Assembly (NCBI GenBank): GCA_029858925.1
Contig: JAOUEB010000017.1
Location: 1-10,193, forward strand
Direction: 5' to 3'
DNA from: Nitrospira sp.
GTDB lineage: Bacteria > Nitrospirota > Nitrospiria > Nitrospirales > Nitrospiraceae
DNA length: 10,193 nt
The notes below the pieces were generated by a model. It had not been told where the DNA came from, ran no database searches, and saw only the letters and a list, made by a program, of their open reading frames with translations. Positions 1 to 6,347 of this stretch are shown piece by piece. A program made the translations under genes and the position numbers. How positions within the stretch are numbered: the stretch's first letter is position 1; the number at the start of each line of letters is the position of its first letter.

Positions 1-930
1 TTCCTTGCCCTCTCCAATGCCGTTGACAACGCAGCCGAGCACCGAGACATTCAAGGGAGTTTTGATATGGCCGAGCTTCTTCTCCAGCTCATTCGCCATG
101 CGCACGACATCGATCTCCACCCGTCCGCAGGTCGGACAGGCAATGACGTTGATCCCACGGTGCCGCAGCTCCAGGGATTTCAGGATCTCGAATCCGACCT
201 TGACTTCTTCCACCGGATCGGCGGCAAGCGAGACCCGCAGCGTATCGCCGATTCCTTGGGCCAACAGATAGCCGAGCCCCATCGCGGATTTCACGGCACC
301 GGTCATAGCCGTGCCGGCTTCCGTAATGCCGATGTGCAGCGGATAATCGGACTGCATCGCAAAAAGCCAGTAGGCATCGATAGCGTGCTTGACGTCGGAG
401 GCCTTGAGCGACACCTTCATGTTGGTGAAGCCGACATCCTCCAGCGCATGCACTGCGTTGAGCGCCGATTCTGAAAGCGCCTCAGGCGACGGCCATCCGT
501 ATTTATCCAACAGCGGCCGTTCAAGCGAGCCCCCGTTGACACCGACTCGAATCGGAATGCCGTGATCGTTGACGGCCTTGATGACTTCTTCGACTTTCCA
601 CCACGTCCCGATATTGCCGGGATTGATGCGGACACAATCGACGACTGCGGCGGATTTCAAGGCAAGGCGGTAATCGAAATGAATATCCGCGATCAACGGC
701 ACGGTCATGGCCGCTTTGATTTGAGGCAAGACTGCGGCAGCTTCCTCATCCGGCACTGCCACACGAATGATTTCACACCCGGCAGCCTCCAGCTGAAGGA
801 TCTGCTCAACGGTCTTGGCCACATCGCGCGTGTCGGTTGAGCACATCGACTGCACAGACACCGGCGCATCGCCACCGACCTTGACCTTGCCGACTTGAAT
901 CTGCCGAGTTTTGCGTCTTGTTATATGCAT
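1..930 (-). CDS. ispG: 4-hydroxy-3-methylbut-2-enyl diphosphate synthase IspG (GcpE), 3' end cut off by window
   Basis: IspG is the cytosolic [4Fe-4S] enzyme that reductively converts 2-C-methyl-D-erythritol 2,4-cyclodiphosphate to HMBPP, the penultimate MEP-pathway step. The 310 codons visible begin MHITRRKTRQIQVGKVKVGG and continue with the family segments PVSVQSMCSTDT, DIHFDYRLA and VRINPGNIG of the TIM-barrel domain. The cluster ligands are present: Cys265 and Cys268 (CPTCGR), Cys300 (GCVVNG) and Glu307. These match E. coli Cys270, Cys273, Cys305 and Glu312 with a constant offset of 5. By comparison with E. coli (372 aa), some tens of C-terminal residues are missing beyond base 1. The ATG at 930 is preceded by AGGTGAG (946-940) at a usable distance. 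The gene follows dxs by 38 bp with no terminator between, so the two MEP genes are probably co-transcribed. Identification is firm. Confidence 0.96.
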   Translation of the reverse strand, partial: MHITRRKTRQIQVGKVKVGGDAPVSVQSMCSTDTRDVAKTVEQILQLEAAGCEIIRVAVPDEEAAAVLPQIKAAMTVPLIADIHFDYRLALKSAAVVDCVRINPGNIGTWWKVEEVIKAVNDHGIPIRVGVNGGSLERPLLDKYGWPSPEALSESALNAVHALEDVGFTNMKVSLKASDVKHAIDAYWLFAMQSDYPLHIGITEAGTAMTGAVKSAMGLGYLLAQGIGDTLRVSLAADPVEEVKVGFEILKSLELRHRGINVIACPTCGRVEIDVVRMANELEKKLGHIKTPLNVSVLGCVVNGIGEGKE

Positions 931-968
931 TCGACTCTGCTCACCTACCCCTAACCTCTCACATTCTC

Positions 969-2918
969 CTAGCTGCCCTGCTCGTCTCCGAGCGGGAGAT
1001 GGCTCCCAGAGGCAATACCGGCAAACCTGCCTTTGCCGGTTGCCGGCGCACTGCCGAGGAGCTCCTTCACACTCTGATAGATCCCTTCCGCAGTCAACCC
1101 ATATCGCTCGCGCAGCAAGTCTTGCGGTCCCTGTTCGATATACCAATCCGGCAGTCCGAGTACCTTTGTCGTCACATTGTTGATCCCGGCCTCTGACAGC
1201 GTTTCGAGCACCGCCGAGCCAAATCCACCCATCTTGCATCCTTCTTCAACGGTGACGACGTAGCGGACACGTTTCGCGACCTCCGTGATGAGTTCGTGAT
1301 CGAGCGGCTTCGCAAATCTGGCGTTCACCACAGCGGTGGACACGCCTTCCTTGCTGAGACGCTCCGCAGCATGATGGGCCTGCCACACCGACACGCCGAT
1401 CGCGATAATCGCTACCTCCGTCCCGTCCTTCAGCAACTCCCCTTTTCCAATGGGCAACGCCTGGGGGGCCGGGTCCATCGTCACGCCGAGACTGACGCCG
1501 CGCGGGTACCGCACGGAGACCGGACCGTTGTGCTGCACGCATGTTTTCATCATGTGCTGCAATTCGTTTTCATCTTTCGGCGCCATCACCACCATATTGG
1601 GGACATGGCGGAGGAAGGCGTAGTCGAACGCGCCATGGTGCGTCGTCCCGTCTTCGGCGACGAGTCCGCCGCGATCGATGCAAAACACGACGGGAAGATT
1701 CTGTGTCGCCACATCGTGCACCACCTGATCATAGGCCCGCTGAAGAAAGGTCGCATACATGGCCACGACCGGCTTCACTCCCTGCGTCGCCAATCCCGCC
1801 GCAAAGGTCACGGCATGTTGCTCGGCGATGCCCACGTCATAGATGCGATCAGGAAATTCCTTTTCGAAGGCCGTCAGCCCGGTGCCTTCGCACATCGCCG
1901 CCGTAATGGCCACGATGCGCTTGTCTTCGCGAGCCAGCTTGACCAGCGTGTCCATGGCGATCGCCGTATAGGAGGGGCGCGCGGCCTTCTTGGCCGGCAC
2001 TCCGGTTTCGCGCACGAACGGCGGACAGGCATGGAACCACACCGGATTCTTCATGGCCGGTTCGTAGCCGAGCCCCTTCTTGGTGATCACGTGGAGCAGG
2101 ACCGGCCCTTTCATCTTCAAGACGTTTTCGATGGTCGGCAGGAGATGCTCAAAGTTGTGCCCGTCGATGGGACCGCTATACTGGAAGCCCAATTCTTCAA
2201 AGAGCAGCCCGGGAAGAATCGCTCCCTTGGCCAATTCCTCGGCCCGCCGGGCCAGCTTCTGCATGTCGGGACCGATATGGGGAATCTTGCCGAGCAACTG
2301 TCCGGTTTCTTCCCGCATCTTGCCGTAGAATTCGCCCGTGATCGTTCGGCTGAGATAGGCCGAAATGGCTCCCACATTTCTTGAGATCGACATCTGATTG
2401 TCGTTCAAGATCACCAAAAAGTCCTTGCCCAGGCCGCCGGCATGGTGAAGCCCCTCCAGCGTCATTCCGGCCGTCATCGCACCGTCCCCGACGACACAGA
2501 CAACCTTATGTCTTTGGCCCAACTGCTCGCGCGCCCCGACCATGCCGAAGGCGGCCGAGACCCCGGTGCCGGCATGCCCGGCATTAAACGTATCGTATTC
2601 GCTTTCTTCCCGCTTGCAGAATCCGCTCAGCCCGCCGTACTGCCGCAGCGTATGAAATTGTTCACGACGCCCGGTAAGGAGCTTATGCGCATAACTTTGA
2701 TTGCTGGTGTCCCAGACGATCTTGTCGGTAGGCGTATCCAGCAAGTACTGCAACGCCACCGTCAATTCCACCACGCCCAAGTTCGAAGCCAGGTGCCCGC
2801 CGACTGAGGAGACAGCGCTGATAATCTGTTCGCGAATTTCCTGAGACAAGGCCGGAAACTGATCGATGGGCAAGCGCTTCAAATCAGCCGGGCTGTGAAT
2901 ATTCTTCAGAATCGACAT
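969..2918 (-). CDS. dxs: 1-deoxy-D-xylulose-5-phosphate synthase (DXS), divergent active-site variant
   Basis: DXS condenses pyruvate and glyceraldehyde 3-phosphate with thiamine diphosphate (ThDP), the first and usually rate-setting MEP step, in the cytosol. The product is 649 aa. It shows the ThDP motif GDG (144-146) to NDN (172-174), FHA with His296, the catalytic Glu366 in IAEQHAVTFAAG, Asp423 and His427 in EDGTTHHGAFD, and the C-terminal transketolase domain with KPLD and VEEG. His42 in GGH corresponds to E. coli His49. The oddity is at residues 69-75 (WDTSNQS): E. coli and most DXS have WDVGHQ, so Asn73 stands where His80 should be. Residues 112-118 (NAGHAGT) also differ from the usual GHSSTS. 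The C-terminus runs about 25 residues past the usual end (Gly/Ser/Pro-rich). The ATG has a good Shine-Dalgarno, AAGGAG (2932-2927), 8 bases upstream. It lies 183 bp after the barrel gene with a candidate promoter in the gap. Confidence 0.97.
   Translation of the reverse strand: MSILKNIHSPADLKRLPIDQFPALSQEIREQIISAVSSVGGHLASNLGVVELTVALQYLLDTPTDKIVWDTSNQSYAHKLLTGRREQFHTLRQYGGLSGFCKREESEYDTFNAGHAGTGVSAAFGMVGAREQLGQRHKVVCVVGDGAMTAGMTLEGLHHAGGLGKDFLVILNDNQMSISRNVGAISAYLSRTITGEFYGKMREETGQLLGKIPHIGPDMQKLARRAEELAKGAILPGLLFEELGFQYSGPIDGHNFEHLLPTIENVLKMKGPVLLHVITKKGLGYEPAMKNPVWFHACPPFVRETGVPAKKAARPSYTAIAMDTLVKLAREDKRIVAITAAMCEGTGLTAFEKEFPDRIYDVGIAEQHAVTFAAGLATQGVKPVVAMYATFLQRAYDQVVHDVATQNLPVVFCIDRGGLVAEDGTTHHGAFDYAFLRHVPNMVVMAPKDENELQHMMKTCVQHNGPVSVRYPRGVSLGVTMDPAPQALPIGKGELLKDGTEVAIIAIGVSVWQAHHAAERLSKEGVSTAVVNARFAKPLDHELITEVAKRVRYVVTVEEGCKMGGFGSAVLETLSEAGINNVTTKVLGLPDWYIEQGPQDLLRERYGLTAEGIYQSVKELLGSAPATGKGRFAGIASGSHLPLGDEQGS
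976..996 (-). other. GNRA-capped RNA hairpin at the 3' end of dxs
   Basis: In the minus-strand transcript CCC-GCTCG pairs with CGAGC-(A)-GGG around a GAGA tetraloop, an 8-bp GC-rich stem with one bulged A. It covers the last codons of dxs, just before the stop at 971-969. No U-tract follows, so it is not an intrinsic terminator; it may stabilise or separate the dxs and ispG parts of the message. Confidence 0.4.
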
Positions 2919-2926
2919 AGCCTACG

Positions 2927-2932
2927 CTCCTT
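2927..2932 (-). promoter_or_regulatory. dxs ribosome-binding site
   Basis: AAGGAG, inside a purine-rich run, lies 8 bases upstream of the dxs ATG and fixes that start. It is one of the strongest Shine-Dalgarno sequences in the window, in line with dxs being a separately expressed unit. Confidence 0.7.
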
Positions 2933-3038
2933 CTTTCTTTGTCATCTACTTGGTCAGCTGTGCGTGAAAACCGAATGTTTGAGAGGCCACGGGTGCGCGG
3001 TCGCACGGCGAAACAAGAAAAATGTGAATTCGGGGTAA

Positions 3039-3067
3039 AGTGTCACATAAGGACTCAATGGTGTCAA
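3039..3067 (-). promoter_or_regulatory. Candidate sigma70 promoter for dxs-ispG
   Basis: Read on the minus strand, a perfect -35 TTGACA (3067-3062) is followed by a 17-base spacer and GACACT (3044-3039) at the -10 position. The -10 is poor (3 of 6) but is preceded by TGT, an extended -10 TGn. A start near 3032 would give a leader of roughly 110 bases ahead of dxs. Its placement in the only sizeable intergenic gap supports it. It would let dxs-ispG be expressed independently of the genes upstream. Confidence 0.45.
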
Positions 3068-3081
3068 GCGTATAGGCGAGC

Positions 3082-3093
3082 AGTCGGCCGACT
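3082..3093. repeat. 12-bp perfect palindrome after the barrel gene
   Basis: AGTCGGCCGACT is its own reverse complement. It sits 8 bases past the stop codon of the barrel gene and about 15 bases upstream of the candidate dxs -35 box. It could be an operator half of dyad type or the core of a weak 3' hairpin. There is no T-run behind it, so it is not an intrinsic terminator. A chance palindrome cannot be excluded. Confidence 0.35.
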
Positions 3094-3101
3094 CAAGCAG
3101 A

Positions 3102-4310
3102 CTAATAGGGGAAGTCGAGTCCGGCAAATATCGCTCCCCCTTCCCGGCTAAAACCATAATCGATTCGTCCCACCACGTTCGGACGGACAATGCCTCGAAA
3201 CCCGATGCCCGGCGTGATGCGATAGTCTCTGAAACCCACATTCTTGAACGAGTTGAACACCTGTCCGGTATCGATGAACGGCGTGATCTCAAAATCTGCC
3301 ATGACGCCGGCAAGGCGGGCTCGCAACACGTGAATCCGCTCCTCAATGCTGAGGGCGATGAGTTGCTTGTCGATGTATCGGTCTACCCCGAAGCCACGCA
3401 GGTTGTTCTGTCCGCCCAGCGAACTCAATTCATAAAACGGGACATCCGTGCCGATCGTGGCTTGCAGGTCGCCGCGGATCACCAAAATCGCACGCTTGGA
3501 TTCGCTCGCAAACATCTTCTTAATTTCGACCCCATACCTTGAATACAGAGACTCTGCGCCCTTACGAAAGTTGTGGTTGATCTCGGCATACGCCGTCATG
3601 GCCGTTCCATCGGTCGGTGTCACAAGATTGTTTCGCGTGTCATAATGGAAACTGATCCGCTCACCGAGAATCGTCGCGCCATCGACACCGGACACATCCG
3701 GAAACATGTCTCCTGTAAATGCAAGCTGGGTCGCTCCTTGTTGGATCGACTGCATGTGCCGAAACCGCTGACTGATGGCGATCTGCGTCACTTCATTGGC
3801 ATAGACCCCGAACTTCCAGTTGGCTCTCGTTTCTGAGGCCGTATAGTTCGTCTCATCATCCTGTACGGTCCCAGGCCCAAGGCCAAAAAACCGCACAGTG
3901 GCATTCTTGAAATGGGCGGCGCTCACCGCCACACTATACCGGCCGTTGCTTAAACCGGGGTCCACATAACTCAAGAGAAACCGCCGTTCGATCTTCTCGG
4001 ACCAGGACGCAATGCCCCTGAGTTCCTTTCCGCCCGGCTGATAGTGAAACAGATTCAAGGTTCCGCGAGTGCCGACGATGGAGTTGTAGATGACCATCGG
4101 CGCAACCAAATACTTAAGATCTCCGTCCGGCCCGGTCATGAGGGCCGGCACGATCAGGCCGACATCGTTGCCGTCGTTTTTACTAGAACTGACGGCAGGG
4201 ATAGGGAAGTATTGGGTATCCGCCTGAGCCCGGTCCGGAAGCGAGGGGCAGAGAGAGCCTAACAGCACGAGGCTGACACTGACGACAAGGCTGTATACCG
4301 GCGTCTTCAT
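3102..4310 (-). CDS. Omp85-superfamily (BamA/D15-like) outer-membrane beta-barrel without POTRA domains, linked to mla genes
   Basis: This is a 402-aa outer-membrane barrel. A signal peptide covers residues 1-30 (hydrophobic stretch about 5-20, likely cleavage AQA|DTQ). The rest looks like one Omp85 (bacterial surface antigen) barrel: HYDTRNN at 222-228, the loop-6 hallmark LRGF at 304-307 within SLGGQNNLRGFG, FIDTGQVF at 345-352, and the closing strands GIGFRGIVRPNVVGRIDYGF. It ends in an aromatic residue (DFPY), as expected for a BamA-recognised beta-signal. BamA and TamA carry N-terminal POTRA repeats. Here only about 30-40 residues separate the signal peptide from the first strands, so there is no room for one. 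The start chosen is the ATG at 4310 because it begins the signal peptide; the reading frame stays open upstream but overlaps mlaC. It follows mlaC by 26 bp with a weak ribosome site. Its role is inferred from context as the outer-membrane partner of the Mla system. Confidence 0.85.
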   Translation of the reverse strand: MKTPVYSLVVSVSLVLLGSLCPSLPDRAQADTQYFPIPAVSSSKNDGNDVGLIVPALMTGPDGDLKYLVAPMVIYNSIVGTRGTLNLFHYQPGGKELRGIASWSEKIERRFLLSYVDPGLSNGRYSVAVSAAHFKNATVRFFGLGPGTVQDDETNYTASETRANWKFGVYANEVTQIAISQRFRHMQSIQQGATQLAFTGDMFPDVSGVDGATILGERISFHYDTRNNLVTPTDGTAMTAYAEINHNFRKGAESLYSRYGVEIKKMFASESKRAILVIRGDLQATIGTDVPFYELSSLGGQNNLRGFGVDRYIDKQLIALSIEERIHVLRARLAGVMADFEITPFIDTGQVFNSFKNVGFRDYRITPGIGFRGIVRPNVVGRIDYGFSREGGAIFAGLDFPY

Positions 4311-4336
4311 AGTCTCGTCGAACGCTCTTACCGCTC

Positions 4337-5002
4337 TTATTCCGTCTTGAGCTTCTCGGATTTCTTGCGGAGCTGCTCGACGAGGTCGGCATACGAAGAG
4401 GACTTGATGATTTTTGCGAACTGCCCGCGATAGTTGTTGACCAAGCTGATGCCGTCGACAACAACATCGTACACACGCCAATCATCCGCTTTATTGATCA
4501 AACGATAATCGAGGGGAATCTCCGTCTTCCCCGACAGCACTTTCGTCCTGACTTCCGCGTATTCCTTCTCCCTTCGCTCGTTCACATACTGTACGCCTTC
4601 GCCGGAATATGTTTCGATCTTGTCGGAATAGGAATTCGTCAGCAACGTTCGAAACAAACTGACGAATTCCTGTCTCTCCTGATCGGAGAGGGCATTCCAG
4701 GGAGCGCCGAGCGCGCGCCGCGACATTTCTTGATAATCGAACCGAGCCTCGATGGCCCGTTCAAGCAACTGCCGGCGTTCATCGGTCTTGTTCGGTTGTT
4801 TCAAGTCGTTTTGCCGAATAATACGAAGCACCTCGTCGACCGTTGCTTTCATCGACTCCGTCGGCGAGCTGGCATAGCAGGGAACTGCCGCCGATGCGAG
4901 CCACACAGCAACCAGCGCCACCTTCAGGATCAGAGGAATCACGCGGCGAGACAGCGACGCATCCGCGCTTACGTTCCGGCCATTCACGATCGACGTCATC
5001 AT
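4337..5002 (-). CDS. mlaC: MlaC/Ttg2D-type periplasmic lipid-binding protein
   Basis: MlaC proteins shuttle a phospholipid across the periplasm between the MlaFEDB inner-membrane complex and the outer membrane. The product is 221 aa. After a basic N-region (RR at 19-20) come a hydrophobic segment (about 21-42) and a probable signal-peptidase site PCYA|SSP near residue 44. The mature part carries family hallmarks: FDYQEMSRRALG, LSDQERQEFVSLFRTLL and the C-terminal YDVVVDGISLVNNYRGQF. The hopanoid-cluster protein HpnM is itself a MlaC/Ttg2-type protein, so the proximity to shc and hpnG makes an HpnM-like role possible; the sequence alone does not decide between a phospholipid and a hopanoid ligand. 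The ATG at 5002 has GGAGG (5014-5010) 7 bases upstream, which favours it over the adjacent ATG at 4999. It lies 53 bp after mlaD and 26 bp before the barrel gene. Confidence 0.9.
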   Translation of the reverse strand: MMTSIVNGRNVSADASLSRRVIPLILKVALVAVWLASAAVPCYASSPTESMKATVDEVLRIIRQNDLKQPNKTDERRQLLERAIEARFDYQEMSRRALGAPWNALSDQERQEFVSLFRTLLTNSYSDKIETYSGEGVQYVNERREKEYAEVRTKVLSGKTEIPLDYRLINKADDWRVYDVVVDGISLVNNYRGQFAKIIKSSSYADLVEQLRKKSEKLKTE

Positions 5003-5009
5003 GCCCTTC

Positions 5010-5014
5010 CCTCC
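5010..5014 (-). promoter_or_regulatory. mlaC ribosome-binding site
   Basis: GGAGG lies 7 bases upstream of the ATG at 5002 and decides between the two adjacent ATG codons (5002 and 4999) in favour of the first. Confidence 0.65.
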
Positions 5015-5055
5015 GGGTTACACCATTTCTGCGCACCCATTCTAGCCCGGACGCA

Positions 5056-5499
5056 CTACTTGACCTTGCCGTGCACGTACTGACTCACTAATTCTTCGAG
5101 GTCCAACCCAGACTCAGTATCGCGGATTGTCCCGCCCGCTTGCAACGGATCGCCGCCTCCCCCAGGAGACAGCGAGAGGAACTTCTCTCCGATGATACCT
5201 CTGGTCTTGATCGAAGCGAAGGTATCGGAATAGAGCTTGATGTTGTTCTGAACCGCCAGCAGGACGATTGCCTGATCGTCTTTCAGCCCAATCGACTTGA
5301 CCCGCCCAACTTCTACGCCGGCGATCTCCACGGTCGCTCCGGACTTCAGCCCGGAAGCCGAGTTGAACAGGGCCTCAACCTCGTAGCGGTCGCCTCCGAT
5401 AACCTCCAACTTGCCCAGCTTGATCGACAGATAGCCCAAACAGACAATCCCGATGAGCACGAACGCGCCGACGATCAATTCAAGCTTGGTCTTCTCCAT
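5056..5499 (-). CDS. mlaD: MlaD-type MCE-domain lipid transport protein
   Basis: MlaD forms the hexameric substrate-binding ring of the Mla ABC transporter, anchored in the inner membrane and facing the periplasm. The product is 147 aa. Residues 1-7 are the cytoplasmic tip, about 8-28 form the single membrane helix, and about 37-115 form one MCE domain (ASGLKSGATVEIAGVEVGRV, then TRGIIGEKFLSLSPGG). Residues 126-145 (RDTESGLDLEELVSQYVHGK) align with the E. coli MlaD pore-helix region (DTKSAMVLEDLIGQFLYGSK as I recall it). The protein stops there, without the disordered tail of the 183-aa E. coli protein. The Shine-Dalgarno AGAGGAG (5513-5507) overlaps the mlaF stop codon TAG, with a 12-bp gap between the genes, so translation of the two is probably coupled. 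The family call is firm; the substrate is unknown. Confidence 0.94.
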   Translation of the reverse strand: MEKTKLELIVGAFVLIGIVCLGYLSIKLGKLEVIGGDRYEVEALFNSASGLKSGATVEIAGVEVGRVKSIGLKDDQAIVLLAVQNNIKLYSDTFASIKTRGIIGEKFLSLSPGGGGDPLQAGGTIRDTESGLDLEELVSQYVHGKVK

Positions 5500-5506
5500 C
5501 GTGGCA

Positions 5507-5513
5507 CTCCTCT
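5507..5513 (-). promoter_or_regulatory. mlaD ribosome-binding site overlapping the mlaF stop codon
   Basis: AGAGGAG begins inside the mlaF TAG stop (5514-5512) and ends 7 bases before the mlaD ATG. Ribosomes ending mlaF would sit on the mlaD initiation site, which supports coupled, balanced production of ATPase and MCE subunit. Confidence 0.7.
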
Positions 5514-6270
5514 AGCGACAGGCGGGCGACGTAGTCAGCTGCACAGAGCCGCCGACCGAAATGAATTCTTTGATTTCGGGGTCGCTTGTCCGTTGAAACT
5601 CCGACGGCTCAGCCATGGCTGCGATTTTTCCCTGCTTGAGCATGGCGACATAATCGGAGATGCCGAAGATTTCAGGAATCTCATGGCTGACCATGACGGC
5701 GGTAAAACCAAATTTCCGCTGCATGCCGGTGATAAGATCGTGAATCGACTTGGCCATGAGCGGGTCCAAGCCGGTGGTCGGCTCATCGAACAGAATGATC
5801 TCTGGTTGCATCACCAAAGCCCGCGCCAGCCCGGCGCGCTTGCGCATTCCGCCGCTGAGCTCGGCAGGGAATTTGTGCCCCATCCCAGCCAGACCGACCT
5901 GCTCCAACTTTTCCTCGACCCGCGCGGCGACCTCCGGCTCTTTCATCCGCAGTTTTTCACGTAGCGGGAACGCGACGTTTTCGAACACCGTCATTGAATC
6001 GAACAACGCAGCCCCCTGAAACAACATGGCGAACCGCTTGCGAACCTCGTTGAGGGCATGCCCTTTGAGCCGCGAAATTTCTGTTCCATCCACCCACACT
6101 TCTCCTTCGTCCGGCTGAAATAACCCGATCATGTGCTTCAGCAGCACGCTCTTCCCTTCTCCGCTTCGGCCGATGATCGTCGTCAACTTGCCAGGCGGGA
6201 TAACCAGATCGACGCCTTGCAGCACCGGTTGCCCTCCCAAAGTCTTTTTCACCCCGACCAGTCTGATCAT
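5512..6270 (-). CDS. mlaF: MlaF-type ABC transporter ATPase
   Basis: This is the cytoplasmic ATPase that powers lipid movement through the MlaE permease. The product is 252 aa with a complete set of ABC motifs: Walker A GRSGEGKS (34-41), Q-loop Gln85 (LFQGAALFDSMTVFENV), signature LSGGM (138-142), Walker B IILFDEP (158-164), TTGLDP D-loop and switch His196 (VSHEI). The sequence RKRAGLARAL after the signature is typical of the MlaF/MCE-type subfamily. The ATG at 6270 (MIRLVGVKK) is chosen because homologues begin there; the frame is open upstream but runs through a low-complexity repeat and into mlaE. No convincing Shine-Dalgarno precedes it. Instead two copies of a 9-bp repeat sit directly against the start codon, so initiation may be unusual. 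It follows mlaE by 77 bp and precedes mlaD by 12 bp. MlaB is not encoded alongside. Confidence 0.95.
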   Translation of the reverse strand: MIRLVGVKKTLGGQPVLQGVDLVIPPGKLTTIIGRSGEGKSVLLKHMIGLFQPDEGEVWVDGTEISRLKGHALNEVRKRFAMLFQGAALFDSMTVFENVAFPLREKLRMKEPEVAARVEEKLEQVGLAGMGHKFPAELSGGMRKRAGLARALVMQPEIILFDEPTTGLDPLMAKSIHDLITGMQRKFGFTAVMVSHEIPEIFGISDYVAMLKQGKIAAMAEPSEFQRTSDPEIKEFISVGGSVQLTTSPACR

Positions 6271-6336
6271 TCTCGTTTGTCTCGTTTGTCTGGTTCCGGC
6301 TCCCGCACAAAACAAACCAAAGAAACCAGAGGAACC
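6271..6336. repeat. 9-bp-periodic imperfect inverted repeat between mlaE and mlaF
   Basis: On the + strand, 6271-6297 is three consecutive 9-mers: TCTCGTTTG, TCTCGTTTG, TCTGGTTCC. After 12 bases comes 6310-6336, three 9-mers of complementary character: AAACAAACC, AAAGAAACC, AGAGGAACC. The arms are related as inverted repeats. In the minus-strand transcript TCTGGTTTC can pair with GGAACCAGA (9 pairs, one G-U) around a loop of about 24 bases. The element fills nearly all of the 77-bp mlaE-mlaF gap and abuts the mlaF start codon, where a ribosome site would normally be. Function is unknown. Confidence 0.75.
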
Positions 6337-6347
6337 GTAGCACCGGC

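Noticed and set aside
1296..2384. A 362-codon open frame on the + strand opposite dxs
   Set aside because: It mirrors the dxs codon structure, is rich in His/Arg as expected for antisense of a GC-rich gene, and shows no recognisable domain; dxs on the other strand is unambiguous.
3070..3101. Intrinsic terminator after the barrel gene
   Set aside because: The palindrome there has no real loop and no following T-run, so termination is not supported by the sequence.
4870..4885. Lipoprotein lipobox around Cys42 of the MlaC protein (AVPC)
   Set aside because: The residues before the Cys do not fit the [LVI]-[ASTVI]-[GAS]-C pattern (Pro at -1), and a normal signal-peptidase site follows at PCYA.
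4999..5040. A 13-codon mini-ORF (MGAQKWCNPEGRA) ending in an ATGA overlap with the mlaC start
   Set aside because: It has no ribosome site of its own, and mlaC has a strong one; most likely chance, though leader-type coupling cannot be excluded.
5140..5964. A 274-codon open frame on the + strand across mlaD and mlaF
   Set aside because: It spans two well-identified genes and their junction on the opposite strand, with no family features; a codon-bias shadow.
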